Source: Bacillota bacterium
GTDB taxonomy: Bacteria; Armatimonadota; HRBIN16
Length of the DNA stretch: 64,000 bases
Direction: 5' to 3'
NCBI GenBank assembly: GCA_023511455.1
Contig: JAIMBJ010000016.1
Span: 1 to 64,000 of the forward strand
A model generated the notes under the pieces. It searched no databases. It had not been told where the DNA came from and worked only from the letters and a program-made list of their open reading frames with translations. Positions 55,045-63,371 of this stretch are shown piece after piece. Every line of letters begins with the position of its first letter. Within the stretch, counting starts at the first letter, position 1. The translations under genes and the position numbers were made by a program.

Positions 55045-56240
55045 AAAACTGGTGGTATAACACCCGGTGGCTGCTCGGTTCGCAGTTCGCAGCCCGCGCG
55101 CTGGGATTGCTGAACAACGTGCTGCTGGCGAGACTGCTTGCCCCCGTCTCCTACGGTGACTTCACGCAGGCGATGGCGATTGCCGGTTCGCTGGCTCCTT
55201 TTGCCGATACAGGTATCTCCGCCATTATCACGCGCCATATTGCACGCCGTCCCCGCTCATCGGCGGTTTTGGGTGCGGCTATCGGATTGCGGATACGGCA
55301 GAGCCTCCTGCTGTGGGGTATCATGGTGCTGGGTTCATGGTGGATATACGGCGCATCTCATCTCGGGCTGGCCTTGATGCTGGCAGGTGCATACTGGGCG
55401 CTGGCGTGCATCCAGCAACTGCTGGCAGGAGTGGCTCGGGCGCGGCTACAGGCGCATATCGAGACGCGAGCCGTCGCTCTGGAAAGGGTTAGCACCGTAT
55501 TGCTGGCGGCGGCCGGCGCGCTGTGGTTTGGCTTAACGGGTGCGCTGGCTGGAGTGCTGGGGGGCGGTATCTTCGCGCTAATCACTTACCTGCGTTGTTT
55601 GCCCCTTCCTCGGGCGCGGTTGCGCTGGCGCATCTGGAAAAGACTGGTTGCACTGGGCGCGCCGCTGGCAATAGCCGATGTATGTCACGGGTTCATCATG
55701 CGGGTGGACATCCTGGCTGTTGCGATGCGCTATGGTTCGCAGAGCGCAGGCTGGTATGGCAGTGCCAGCGTGCTGTTGTGGGCAAGTAACCTCGTCGCTG
55801 GCTCGATGGCGCTGGCGCTGGTTCCTGCTGCCGCCGCGCAACGCGGTGAAGGTGCCGGGCTGGGGCTGAGAGTACTTGGCTCGATGCTGGCTACGGCGAT
55901 GGCTTTGGCAACCGCGCTTGGTGTCGGGGCGTCGCTGTGGATACCTCTGCTGTACGGCGAGGCTTATGAACCTGCCGTGCCGGTGCTGCACGTGCTGGCG
56001 TGGTGCCTGTTTCCTGCCTCGGTAGTGGCCTGGGGCAACGCTGTGTTGCTGGTGCGTCACCGAACGGCATGGGTGGGGTTGGTGGCGATAGCGGGCACAC
56101 TCTGCATGCTCGCGTGTCTGTGGTGGTGGGTGCCGCGCTACGGCTTGCTGGGGGCTGGATACGCGCAACTGGCGACCCAGTGCATCATGGCTTCCTCGCT
56201 GATGCTGCTCGTTTCGCAGGAGAAACGGCAATCCGGGTGA
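55041..56240 (+). CDS. Oligosaccharide flippase (Wzx-like)
   Basis: A 399-residue MATE/MOP-superfamily membrane protein with about 12 helices, which flips lipid-linked saccharides across the membrane. The N-terminus QFAARALGLLNNVLLARLLAPVSYGDF is typical. It starts with GTG overlapping the rmlA stop by 4 bases. It completes a short operon: co-polymerase/kinase, sugar activation, flippase. The glycosyltransferases and Wzy polymerase must lie elsewhere. Confidence 0.9.
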   Translation: MKNWWYNTRWLLGSQFAARALGLLNNVLLARLLAPVSYGDFTQAMAIAGSLAPFADTGISAIITRHIARRPRSSAVLGAAIGLRIRQSLLLWGIMVLGSWWIYGASHLGLALMLAGAYWALACIQQLLAGVARARLQAHIETRAVALERVSTVLLAAAGALWFGLTGALAGVLGGGIFALITYLRCLPLPRARLRWRIWKRLVALGAPLAIADVCHGFIMRVDILAVAMRYGSQSAGWYGSASVLLWASNLVAGSMALALVPAAAAQRGEGAGLGLRVLGSMLATAMALATALGVGASLWIPLLYGEAYEPAVPVLHVLAWCLFPASVVAWGNAVLLVRHRTAWVGLVAIAGTLCMLACLWWWVPRYGLLGAGYAQLATQCIMASSLMLLVSQEKRQSG

Positions 56241-56303
56241 AACTTCATGCGGGCAGAACGGTCATAAATAGAGGATTCCAGACGTTCATCAAGGGAGGAC
56301 GGT

Positions 56304-58034
56304 GTGAGCACTTTTTTCCGTCGTCGGTGGAAACTGTTCCTGTTCGGCTGTTTGCCGGTGCTGATTCTGCTGGGGGCTGCCAGCTGGTGGGGGTATCGCT
56401 GGCTGAATAAACCGAAACCTCCGCCGCGTCTGGTGGAAGTCAGCCGTGGTGATGTCGAGATTATCGTGGCGGAGTCGGGTGTGCTGGAACCGCTGCGCAA
56501 GGTAGAGGTCAAAAGCAAAATCGCAGGGCGTATCCTCAGCCTGGACGTGGAGGCAGGGGACGTGGTACGCGATGGGCAGCTCATCGCCCGCGTTGACCCC
56601 GTGGAGGTAGAAGCCAGCCTGCGCCAAACGGAAGCACAGCTGCGCGCGGCGCTCGCCCGATTGGAACAGGCAAAGCTGTTAAGCGGGTACCAGCCTGTGG
56701 ACACCGCCGCGCAGATCGAGCAGGCGCGAAACGCCGTGCGCACCGCCGAGATACGCTATGAGCAGGCGTTGCGTGACGCGCAGACCCAGCCTGAGGTCAC
56801 ACAGGCAGCGCTGGAGCAGGCGGAAGCCAGCTATCAGGCGGCGCTGGACAACCTGAACCTGCTGCTGAAAGTGACTCATCCCCAGCTGCGCACCGACGCA
56901 CAGGCAGCCGTCAACGAGATGCGAGCGCAGCGCGACGACGCCAAACGCCAGCTGGAGCGGCAGAAACAGCTGCTGGCAAAGGGCTTTGTGTCGCAGCGGG
57001 AGGTGGACCTGGCAACCACCCAGCTCACCGCGGCAGAATCACGCCTGCAGCAGGCGGAACAGCGTCTGCAAACTCTGGAGGAGCAGCTGCGTCTGCAAAG
57101 AGCGGATGCAGAGGCGCGGGTGAAACAGGCGAAGGCAGCTCTGGAACAGGTGCGCGCACAGGCGAAACGCGACGAGCTGCGCCAAAAAGAGGTGGAGGCG
57201 GCGCGCGCCGCACTGGAAGATGCCCGCACGAGGCTGAGGCTGGCAGAGGCAAATCGTGTGCAGTTGCCGATGCGCCAGAAAGAGGTGCAACAGGCGCAGG
57301 CGACAGTGGAACAGCTGCAAAGCGCGCTAAAGGAGGCACGTACGCGCCTGGCGGATACCATCATCCGTGCCCCGATGAGCGGCGTGGTCACCCAGCGCTA
57401 CATCGAATCGGGCGAGCTGGTCACTTCGGGCGTGGCGACCTTCTCTTCCGGAATGCCGCTGGTGCAGATTGCCGACCTGTCGCGGATGCGCATCAAACTG
57501 CAGGTCAACGAGGTGGACATCGGCAAGGTGAAGCTGGGGCAGAAGGTGGAGATACGGCTGGATGCCCTGCGCGATGAGGTGTTCGAGGGCAAGGTGCGCA
57601 AGGTGGCTCCCGCTTCGGCAGTGTCGCAGCAGGGTGTGCCGGGCGGGGCGGTTATCAAGTTTCCTGTGGAGGTGGAGATCGAAAGACCCGACCCGCGCAT
57701 GAAGCCCGGCATGAGCGCAAAGTGTCGAATCATCGTGGATCGCCGCGAGAACGTGCTGCGCCTGCCCAAAGAGGCGCTGCAGTTTGTGGACGCCTCTACC
57801 GCAAAAGTGAACGTGGTGCACCGTGAGATGGTCGACGGCAAGCCGGTGGACAAAAACGAGACGCGCACGGTGAAGGTGGGCTTGCGCGGCGACGCCTTTG
57901 TGGAGATACTGGAAGGGCTGAAGGAGGGCGAGAAGGTGCGTCCGCAGCCGTTCTCCGGTCCCAAACGCCAGCAGTTTGAGTTCAATGTCAGTGCATCTGG
58001 CGGAGAGGAACGCGAAAGGGAGCGCAGAGAATGA
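56304..58034 (+). CDS. HlyD/MacA-type membrane fusion protein
   Basis: A 576-residue periplasmic adaptor of a tripartite efflux system. The N-terminal membrane helix (10-28) is followed by a biotinyl-lipoyl half (KVEVKSKIAGRILSLDVEAGDVV) and a very long helical hairpin (about 100-350) rich in Ala, Gln, Glu and Arg. The second lipoyl half is IIRAPMSGVVTQRYIESGELV and beta-barrel domains follow. The hairpin is longer than in E. coli MacA (371 residues total). A GTG start follows GGAGGA, and its end overlaps the permease by 4 bases. Confidence 0.92.
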   Translation: MSTFFRRRWKLFLFGCLPVLILLGAASWWGYRWLNKPKPPPRLVEVSRGDVEIIVAESGVLEPLRKVEVKSKIAGRILSLDVEAGDVVRDGQLIARVDPVEVEASLRQTEAQLRAALARLEQAKLLSGYQPVDTAAQIEQARNAVRTAEIRYEQALRDAQTQPEVTQAALEQAEASYQAALDNLNLLLKVTHPQLRTDAQAAVNEMRAQRDDAKRQLERQKQLLAKGFVSQREVDLATTQLTAAESRLQQAEQRLQTLEEQLRLQRADAEARVKQAKAALEQVRAQAKRDELRQKEVEAARAALEDARTRLRLAEANRVQLPMRQKEVQQAQATVEQLQSALKEARTRLADTIIRAPMSGVVTQRYIESGELVTSGVATFSSGMPLVQIADLSRMRIKLQVNEVDIGKVKLGQKVEIRLDALRDEVFEGKVRKVAPASAVSQQGVPGGAVIKFPVEVEIERPDPRMKPGMSAKCRIIVDRRENVLRLPKEALQFVDASTAKVNVVHREMVDGKPVDKNETRTVKVGLRGDAFVEILEGLKEGEKVRPQPFSGPKRQQFEFNVSASGGEERERERRE

Positions 58035-59260
58035 GCCTGATAGACTCCTTTCTGACCGCGCTGGCAAACCTGCGCCGACACAAGCTGCGCTCGTTGCTGA
58101 CCATGCTGGGCGTCATCATCGGCGTGGCGGCGGTGATTCTGATGGTCGCGCTGGTGGAGGGCGCGCGCTCGCGCGTGGTGGAAGAGTTCCGCCAGCTCGG
58201 TTCGAGTCTGATTATCGTGGTGTACGACCCCTCCCTGCGCCAGCGCGGCGAGACGCCGGGTAGCATTGAGGGTCTGCGCATGGAAGACGCGCAGGCGATT
58301 TTGCAGGAGTGCTCCAGCGTGAAGATGGTCAGCGCGGAGTTTACCGTCGGCAACCAGAAGATACGCTACGGAGCAGAAGAGATGGACGCCACCGTCGACG
58401 GTTGCCAGCCCGAGTATCTGTATCTGCACAACCTGCAGATGGAACGCGGGCGGTTCATCACACAGGAAGACATAGATAGCTGGGCGAAGGTGTGTGTGCT
58501 GGGCAACGAGGTGCAAAAGCGGCTCTTCGGTGACCGCGACCCGATTGGTGAAACGGTGGAAATCGCGGGCGTTTCGGCAACGGTGGTGGGGGTGGTCGCG
58601 CCCAAAGGCAGGACGTTTGGCGAGGACTGGGACAAGCGGGTATTCGTGCCGATTACCTCCCTGCAGAAGCGGTTCGTGGGGATAGACCTGGTGTCGGTTA
58701 TCTTCGCGCAGCCGCGTGATCCCGATCGCACCACCGAGGCGATGGACGAAATCTGGCAGCTGCTGATGCGCCGGCATGATAACCAGCCCTACTTCCGGGT
58801 GGACAGTCAGGAACGGTTGCTCTCCTCCATCGGGCGTGTGCTGAGCATCTTCGGCTTGGTGGTGGGGGCGATTGCTGGGTTATCGCTGCTAGTGGGCGGC
58901 ATCGGCATCATGAACATCATGCTGGTCACCGTAGCCGAACGCACGCGAGAAATCGGCATCCGCAAGGCAGTGGGCGCGCGCAACCGTGACATTCTCCTGC
59001 AGTTCCTCATCGAATCGATGACCCTTTCCGGCGTCGGCGGCATCATCGGTATCTTGCTGGGATGGGGTGCCAGTCTGCTGGTGGGCTGGGTGACCCAGCA
59101 GGCGAAGCTTTTCGGTGGCGAAGGCTTAACCACGCACCTGCCCCTCTGGGCGGCGACCGCGGGCTTTCTCTTCTCAGCAACAGTGGGTATCTTCTTTGGC
59201 ATCTACCCAGCGTGGCGCGCCTCCCGCTTGAACCCCATTGAAGCGCTCCGCTACGAGTAA
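58031..59260 (+). CDS. MacB-type FtsX-family ABC permease
   Basis: A 409-residue membrane protein with the MacB layout minus the ATPase: N-terminal helix (about 17-42), periplasmic core (45-270), and three C-terminal helices with the FtsX signature GGIGIMNIMLVTVAERTREIG. It needs a separate ABC ATPase, which is not encoded in this operon. It is translated by overlap with the adaptor. The outer-membrane partner is also not nearby. Confidence 0.92.
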   Translation: MSLIDSFLTALANLRRHKLRSLLTMLGVIIGVAAVILMVALVEGARSRVVEEFRQLGSSLIIVVYDPSLRQRGETPGSIEGLRMEDAQAILQECSSVKMVSAEFTVGNQKIRYGAEEMDATVDGCQPEYLYLHNLQMERGRFITQEDIDSWAKVCVLGNEVQKRLFGDRDPIGETVEIAGVSATVVGVVAPKGRTFGEDWDKRVFVPITSLQKRFVGIDLVSVIFAQPRDPDRTTEAMDEIWQLLMRRHDNQPYFRVDSQERLLSSIGRVLSIFGLVVGAIAGLSLLVGGIGIMNIMLVTVAERTREIGIRKAVGARNRDILLQFLIESMTLSGVGGIIGILLGWGASLLVGWVTQQAKLFGGEGLTTHLPLWAATAGFLFSATVGIFFGIYPAWRASRLNPIEALRYE

Positions 59261-59305
59261 TTCTCTAAATTGAACCATTAGGGCACAAAGAACACCAGGA
59301 ACACG

Positions 59306-59327
59306 AAAGCAGGTCTTGCTTTTTTTT
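59306..59327 (+). terminator. Weak Rho-independent terminator
   Basis: AAAGCA (59306-59311) pairs with TGCTTT (59317-59322), followed by five more T residues, downstream of the permease gene. The stem is short (6 bp) but the T tract is clear. Confidence 0.6.
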
Positions 59328-59401
59328 CGATGTGGTATGATGAAATTAGAAAAGCGGGTAACGTCGCAGTCCACGTATCGGCAGGTAGGCTTGGGCAAAG
59401 G

Positions 59402-60601
59402 ATGAGACGCTTGCTAACGGTAACCCTGCTGATCGCCCTGGCGTCCAATTTGTGCATGGCGCAACAGCCAGCATACGAGTTCCCCCTGTCGGGCAGCCAG
59501 ATGTATCGCCTGCGGTGGGCACAACAGGAAGGCAGTGCCGATTTGGTGCCCTTCCCGCCCGTGCTGGGACAGCCGGTTTGTGCCCAAAAGGGAAGCACGC
59601 TGCAGTTGGGGGTTCGCTGGAACTCGCAATATTCCCGTCTTTTGGGGTGGATGCCGATACGGGTGGTGCTCAGTCGCGCGGGCACAGGGGAGGTGATTTG
59701 GGAGCACCCCCATTCTGGGAGCAACTGGCTTGCGCCCGATGCGGTGTATCCGCTTCGGGCATTGCCGGACCATGTAGAGTATGCCACGTTGTGGAGTGAG
59801 GGCTTGCTGTTGGTGTGGACAGGCTCATGGCCTCTGCCAGTAGGTGTGATGCCCTACAGCACCGTCAACACTCCTTCGGACGTGTTCGTGGTGCTGGACG
59901 CACCCAAAGCGCCGATGAGCCCAGCGTGGGTGAGTGTGCTGCGTCTCAGCTGCAGTTGGGCGAGTCTAGCCGCAGATGAGGCTACCGCTGCCCGTAAGGT
60001 GACCAATACCCTGCATCTGTGGGGCGACTATATCGAGGGACGATGGTTCGCTCGGGACTACACGGACAGTTTCGAACGGTTCTACCTACGGGCATGCCTT
60101 ACATGGTTCATGAATAACGGTCAGGTAGGGCAGTGCAACGATTTTGCAGACTTATTGTTGTGCCTGCAGACCAGCCTGGGTCTATCTAACCGCGCCGTAC
60201 AACGTACGCACTCCCTTAGTCAGCGAACCAGACCTATCGACGACGAGGAATGGACGCTGTTATACTTCAGGACTAAACCGCTGGATGTAGCGCATTGGGG
60301 CAGTTCCCACTACGACGGGGTGAGTTTCTGGACATACCATCAGTTCTGCATTGAACAAAATAGTGGGCGCGTTTGGGATTCCTGCATTCAGTTTCACCCG
60401 TCACATCGTATCGCTGTAACAGGGATGCCTCGCGAGCCAGACTACAGGGACTATCTGGTGGAGGCATACATCTTCGGTATCGTCGATGCAGTGACGGGGA
60501 TTATACTCGACGTGAGGGAGTATACGCAGCCCGACTTTTTCTGGAGACCGACACCCTCAGGTGGGTTGATCCCTGAGGTGACAGCAGAGTCAATTCCTTA
60601 A
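59402..60601 (+). CDS. Secreted transglutaminase-like protein
   Basis: A 399-residue exported protein. A signal peptide (1-20, SNLCMA, possibly a lipoprotein) is followed by a beta-rich N-terminal half (about 25-170). The C-terminal half has the spacing of a transglutaminase/peptidase triad: Cys245 in VGQCNDFADLL, His313 in TYHQF and Asp326 in VWDSC. Such folds hydrolyse or crosslink peptides. The family match is by motif pattern only. It is followed 16 bases later by another secreted protein, likely in one operon. Confidence 0.66.
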   Translation: MRRLLTVTLLIALASNLCMAQQPAYEFPLSGSQMYRLRWAQQEGSADLVPFPPVLGQPVCAQKGSTLQLGVRWNSQYSRLLGWMPIRVVLSRAGTGEVIWEHPHSGSNWLAPDAVYPLRALPDHVEYATLWSEGLLLVWTGSWPLPVGVMPYSTVNTPSDVFVVLDAPKAPMSPAWVSVLRLSCSWASLAADEATAARKVTNTLHLWGDYIEGRWFARDYTDSFERFYLRACLTWFMNNGQVGQCNDFADLLLCLQTSLGLSNRAVQRTHSLSQRTRPIDDEEWTLLYFRTKPLDVAHWGSSHYDGVSFWTYHQFCIEQNSGRVWDSCIQFHPSHRIAVTGMPREPDYRDYLVEAYIFGIVDAVTGIILDVREYTQPDFFWRPTPSGGLIPEVTAESIP

Positions 60602-60617
60602 CGGGAGGGATACACAG

Positions 60618-61670
60618 ATGATAAGACTAAAGGTTCTGACTACAGCTTGGTTGACCGCCCTGAGCGCAGTCATGCAGGCAGCGGCTCAAATCAGTCTGAC
60701 AGCGGAACCGCCCGTCGGTAAACACGAGGTGCAGGGCGTGGTGGTGGAAAACGACGGCAAGTACCAATCCACAGGCTATACCCCTGCTGACCTCTTGTTC
60801 CTGCTGTGCGAACCCGACGAAATCCCTGGCTACACAGTGGTTGTGCGGGAGTATCGTGGCCATGAGATAGACGGGGGGACGTTTGCGTGGATGGCGCCGT
60901 TCGGGCACACCCATGTCTGGCTGAACGTAGGCGGGCTGTCCTCCTCAGCCAAGCGCGAGGAGTTGAAGTGTCAGATAACCCGTCGGTGGTTTCCTCTGGA
61001 GCGCGCTCAGGCATATCTGGCACGGAAAATCGGCTCGTTCACTGAGCTGAGTAGCGGCGGTTCAATCACTGTTAGCGTGGAGCTATACCAGAAACGCGCC
61101 TCTACGAACTATGAGGATTTCCAGCGCGAGTCAGCAGCCCTATTCTATCGGGGCACGCCGTCGGGCATTCCTCTGGGCACAGAGTCGTGGTATTCGCTTG
61201 GGCCGAAAAAAAGCACTTTGTCCCTGTGCTTCGTGTATGACCGCTCCTTCGTGCGCGTGATATCGCACCCGGACCCTGCGCTTGGGGAGGCTGTGGCGCA
61301 AAGCATCCTGTATCGTTTGCTCATTCATCCCAAAGGGGTGGTGGCGCGGGCTGCGACGCCTGCGGTCACGCTCAACGGTAGACCAGTACAAAGTGCGCAT
61401 CTGACGGCGTTGAACGGCACGGTGGTGGCGCCTATTTCGGTGCTCAAACCGTTTGGGGTGACGGTGGAAGTCAGCCGCAGTGTTCACTTTTGGCATGTCA
61501 CCCTTCAGCGTGGGGAGCGGTGGATAGCTCTGGAGGCGTTTCGTCGGGAGGCGCGCACGCCTGATGGGATGCTGAAGTTAGAGCGGGCGGTGTTTCCGTT
61601 CAGGGGTGAGCTGGTGGTTCCGCTGCGGCAGGTGGCAGAGGCGCTGGGCTTGACGGTGCAGGTACAGTAA
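60618..61670 (+). CDS. Secreted protein with C-terminal stalk domain
   Basis: A 350-residue exported protein. A signal peptide (1-23, MQAAAQ) is followed by a domain of unknown fold (25-235). The C-terminus (about 245-350) resembles the copper amine oxidase N-terminal-like 'stalk' domain, with VTLNGRPVQS, VVAPISVLKPFGVTVEV and LVVPLRQVAEALGLTVQ. Such modules bind surface polymers or form adhesion stalks. It follows the transglutaminase-like gene after 16 bases with GGGAGGG upstream, suggesting a joint surface role. It is convergent with a sugar kinase gene. Confidence 0.74.
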   Translation: MIRLKVLTTAWLTALSAVMQAAAQISLTAEPPVGKHEVQGVVVENDGKYQSTGYTPADLLFLLCEPDEIPGYTVVVREYRGHEIDGGTFAWMAPFGHTHVWLNVGGLSSSAKREELKCQITRRWFPLERAQAYLARKIGSFTELSSGGSITVSVELYQKRASTNYEDFQRESAALFYRGTPSGIPLGTESWYSLGPKKSTLSLCFVYDRSFVRVISHPDPALGEAVAQSILYRLLIHPKGVVARAATPAVTLNGRPVQSAHLTALNGTVVAPISVLKPFGVTVEVSRSVHFWHVTLQRGERWIALEAFRREARTPDGMLKLERAVFPFRGELVVPLRQVAEALGLTVQVQ

Positions 61671-61682
61671 TCACCGAGTGGA

Positions 61683-62585
61683 CTACCCGCGCCGCGCTTT
61701 GAGTGCAAGGCGTGCCAGACCCTCAGCAGGCGAGGCGGTGGGTACAAGAATGTTCGCATGAGGATACTCTGCCAGCACCTTCTGGCGCAGGGGGGCGATG
61801 ACCCACTCGCCTGCCCGGAAGACGCCGCCACCCAGCACCACAGGGAAGGTCTCTTCGGGCGTGAACAGCTTGCGTGCCACCACCAGCACATCGTTGCCCA
61901 GCGTCTCCCCTGCTTCGCGGAGGATACGCTGAGCCACTCGGTCGCCGGCGTCCGCCGCTTTGCTCACCCGCACCGCAAACCCTGCCAGCACGTGGCGGGG
62001 AAGCGCGTCCCGATACACCCGCCGCGTGATTTCCCACGGGTGCTGCAGCCCGAAGTAGTCCATCATCTCTTCGCGGAGCAGCGTTGGCTCACCACGCCCA
62101 TCCGCCGCGCGTGCCACCGCCCGCAACCCCTGCAGTGCGATGTCGGTGGCGCTGCCCTCGTCGCCCAGCAACATGCCCCACCCCCCGACCGAAACATGCC
62201 GTTCCGCACCACGCCACCCCACGGTGCTGGAGCCAGTGCCCGCCACCACGCCGATGCCGTACGGCTCCAACACCCCGCCCGCTGCCAGCACCGCGCGATG
62301 CTCCGCCTCGTGGTGCCACTGCGCGTTAGGAAACGCCAGCTGGATCTCCGCACGGATAGAAGACAGGTCGGGGATGAACGTGGAATACAGCCAGACGACC
62401 TGTTGCGCGTCGACCGCCGCCGCCAGCTGCGCGCAGACCTCCGCCACCGACCGCTCGCACTCCTCCACTGGAGCGAAGTAGAGGTTGGTGCTGCCACTGC
62501 GGCCGCGCGCCACCACCTCGCCCGCCTCATTCATCACCACCCCTTCGGTCTTCGTGCCGCCGCCGTCAATGCCCACGACCAGCAT
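61683..62585 (-). CDS. BadF/BadG-type ATPase, N-acetylglucosamine kinase-like
   Basis: A 300-residue protein of the ASKHA superfamily (BadF/BcrA type), resembling eukaryote-like GlcNAc kinases. The phosphate-1 loop VVGIDGGGTKTEGV (3-16), GVVAGTGSSTVGW (phosphate-2) and VVLGGGVFRAG (adenosine) are all visible. The start at 62585 has GAGGGG upstream and shares its A with the stop of the upstream gene (TGATG). It probably phosphorylates an amino sugar in cell-wall recycling. Confidence 0.88.
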   Translation of the reverse strand: MLVVGIDGGGTKTEGVVMNEAGEVVARGRSGSTNLYFAPVEECERSVAEVCAQLAAAVDAQQVVWLYSTFIPDLSSIRAEIQLAFPNAQWHHEAEHRAVLAAGGVLEPYGIGVVAGTGSSTVGWRGAERHVSVGGWGMLLGDEGSATDIALQGLRAVARAADGRGEPTLLREEMMDYFGLQHPWEITRRVYRDALPRHVLAGFAVRVSKAADAGDRVAQRILREAGETLGNDVLVVARKLFTPEETFPVVLGGGVFRAGEWVIAPLRQKVLAEYPHANILVPTASPAEGLARLALKARRG

Positions 62586-63352
62586 CAGTACCCCTCTGCT
62601 TGCGGTAGATACGCGCTCCATGGGGAAAGGACATTGCCTTTGGAGTCGCGCTGAACCGCGATCACGCTGGCAGGCACCTCCCCGACATGTCCATCTGCAA
62701 ACAGCGTGTTAATCGTGTTGCCGTGTCGGGTGCGCAAATCCCGATAGTTGTCCCACTTACCGCCGCGCGAAAACACCGCCAGCCGCTGCACGTAGCGCGC
62801 CCCTTTGTCGCTGCGGTTGTCGGGCGTGTCGAAGCCGAGGAACAACGCCTGCTGCTCCGCTGGAATGTCAGGCAGGGGATGGGTATTCAGCCCCTTGGGG
62901 TCGCTGTCGGCAATGACCGCCAGCTGGGAACCACTCGCCGGTAGCCTGCTGGGGCGCACCCCCGACGCGGGCAAAAAGAAGCCGTAGGAAACATGCTTTT
63001 TTGCGTCCGAGTCGGGGTCGATGTACGGAGGTTCCTGCCTGGCAGGGTCTGCCGGACAGTAGAAGCGTTTGGCATCCAGATACCCGCCAATCAGCATGGG
63101 CCACGTGACCAGTTTGTTATTCCGTTGTTTGTCTGTGTAGTAAGCGAGGGGAAGGGTCTCGTCCCAGTCCAGCATGTAGGTGCGCAACGCGCTGGACATT
63201 TCGCGCATATTGCTCAGGCAGCTGGCGTTGAGCGACCGCCGACGCAGGTCCAGGTAGCCCGGCACCAGTATCGACACCACCACCAGCGCAATGCCTATCA
63301 CCCATAGCCGTTCCTTGAAGCTTGGTCCCTGTTTCTGCTGTTCTTCCTCCAA
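62585..63352 (-). CDS. H-X9-DG (DUF1559-like) pseudopilin-type protein without GFTLIE
   Basis: A 255-residue protein with one N-terminal membrane helix (about 18-35) and the C-terminal H-X9-DG motif (HGNTINTLFADGHVGEV) typical of DUF1559/pseudopilin-like proteins of Planctomycetes and Armatimonadota. The canonical prepilin cleavage motif GFTLIE is absent. The start is a TTG (63352) with AAAGGAGG six bases upstream; ATG-initiated longer frames are antisense to the neighbouring gene. It is coupled to the kinase gene. Its role is unknown. Confidence 0.78.
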   Translation of the reverse strand: MEEEQQKQGPSFKERLWVIGIALVVVSILVPGYLDLRRRSLNASCLSNMREMSSALRTYMLDWDETLPLAYYTDKQRNNKLVTWPMLIGGYLDAKRFYCPADPARQEPPYIDPDSDAKKHVSYGFFLPASGVRPSRLPASGSQLAVIADSDPKGLNTHPLPDIPAEQQALFLGFDTPDNRSDKGARYVQRLAVFSRGGKWDNYRDLRTRHGNTINTLFADGHVGEVPASVIAVQRDSKGNVLSPWSAYLPQAEGY

Positions 63353-63371
63353 TGGCAACCTCCTTTTTCCC

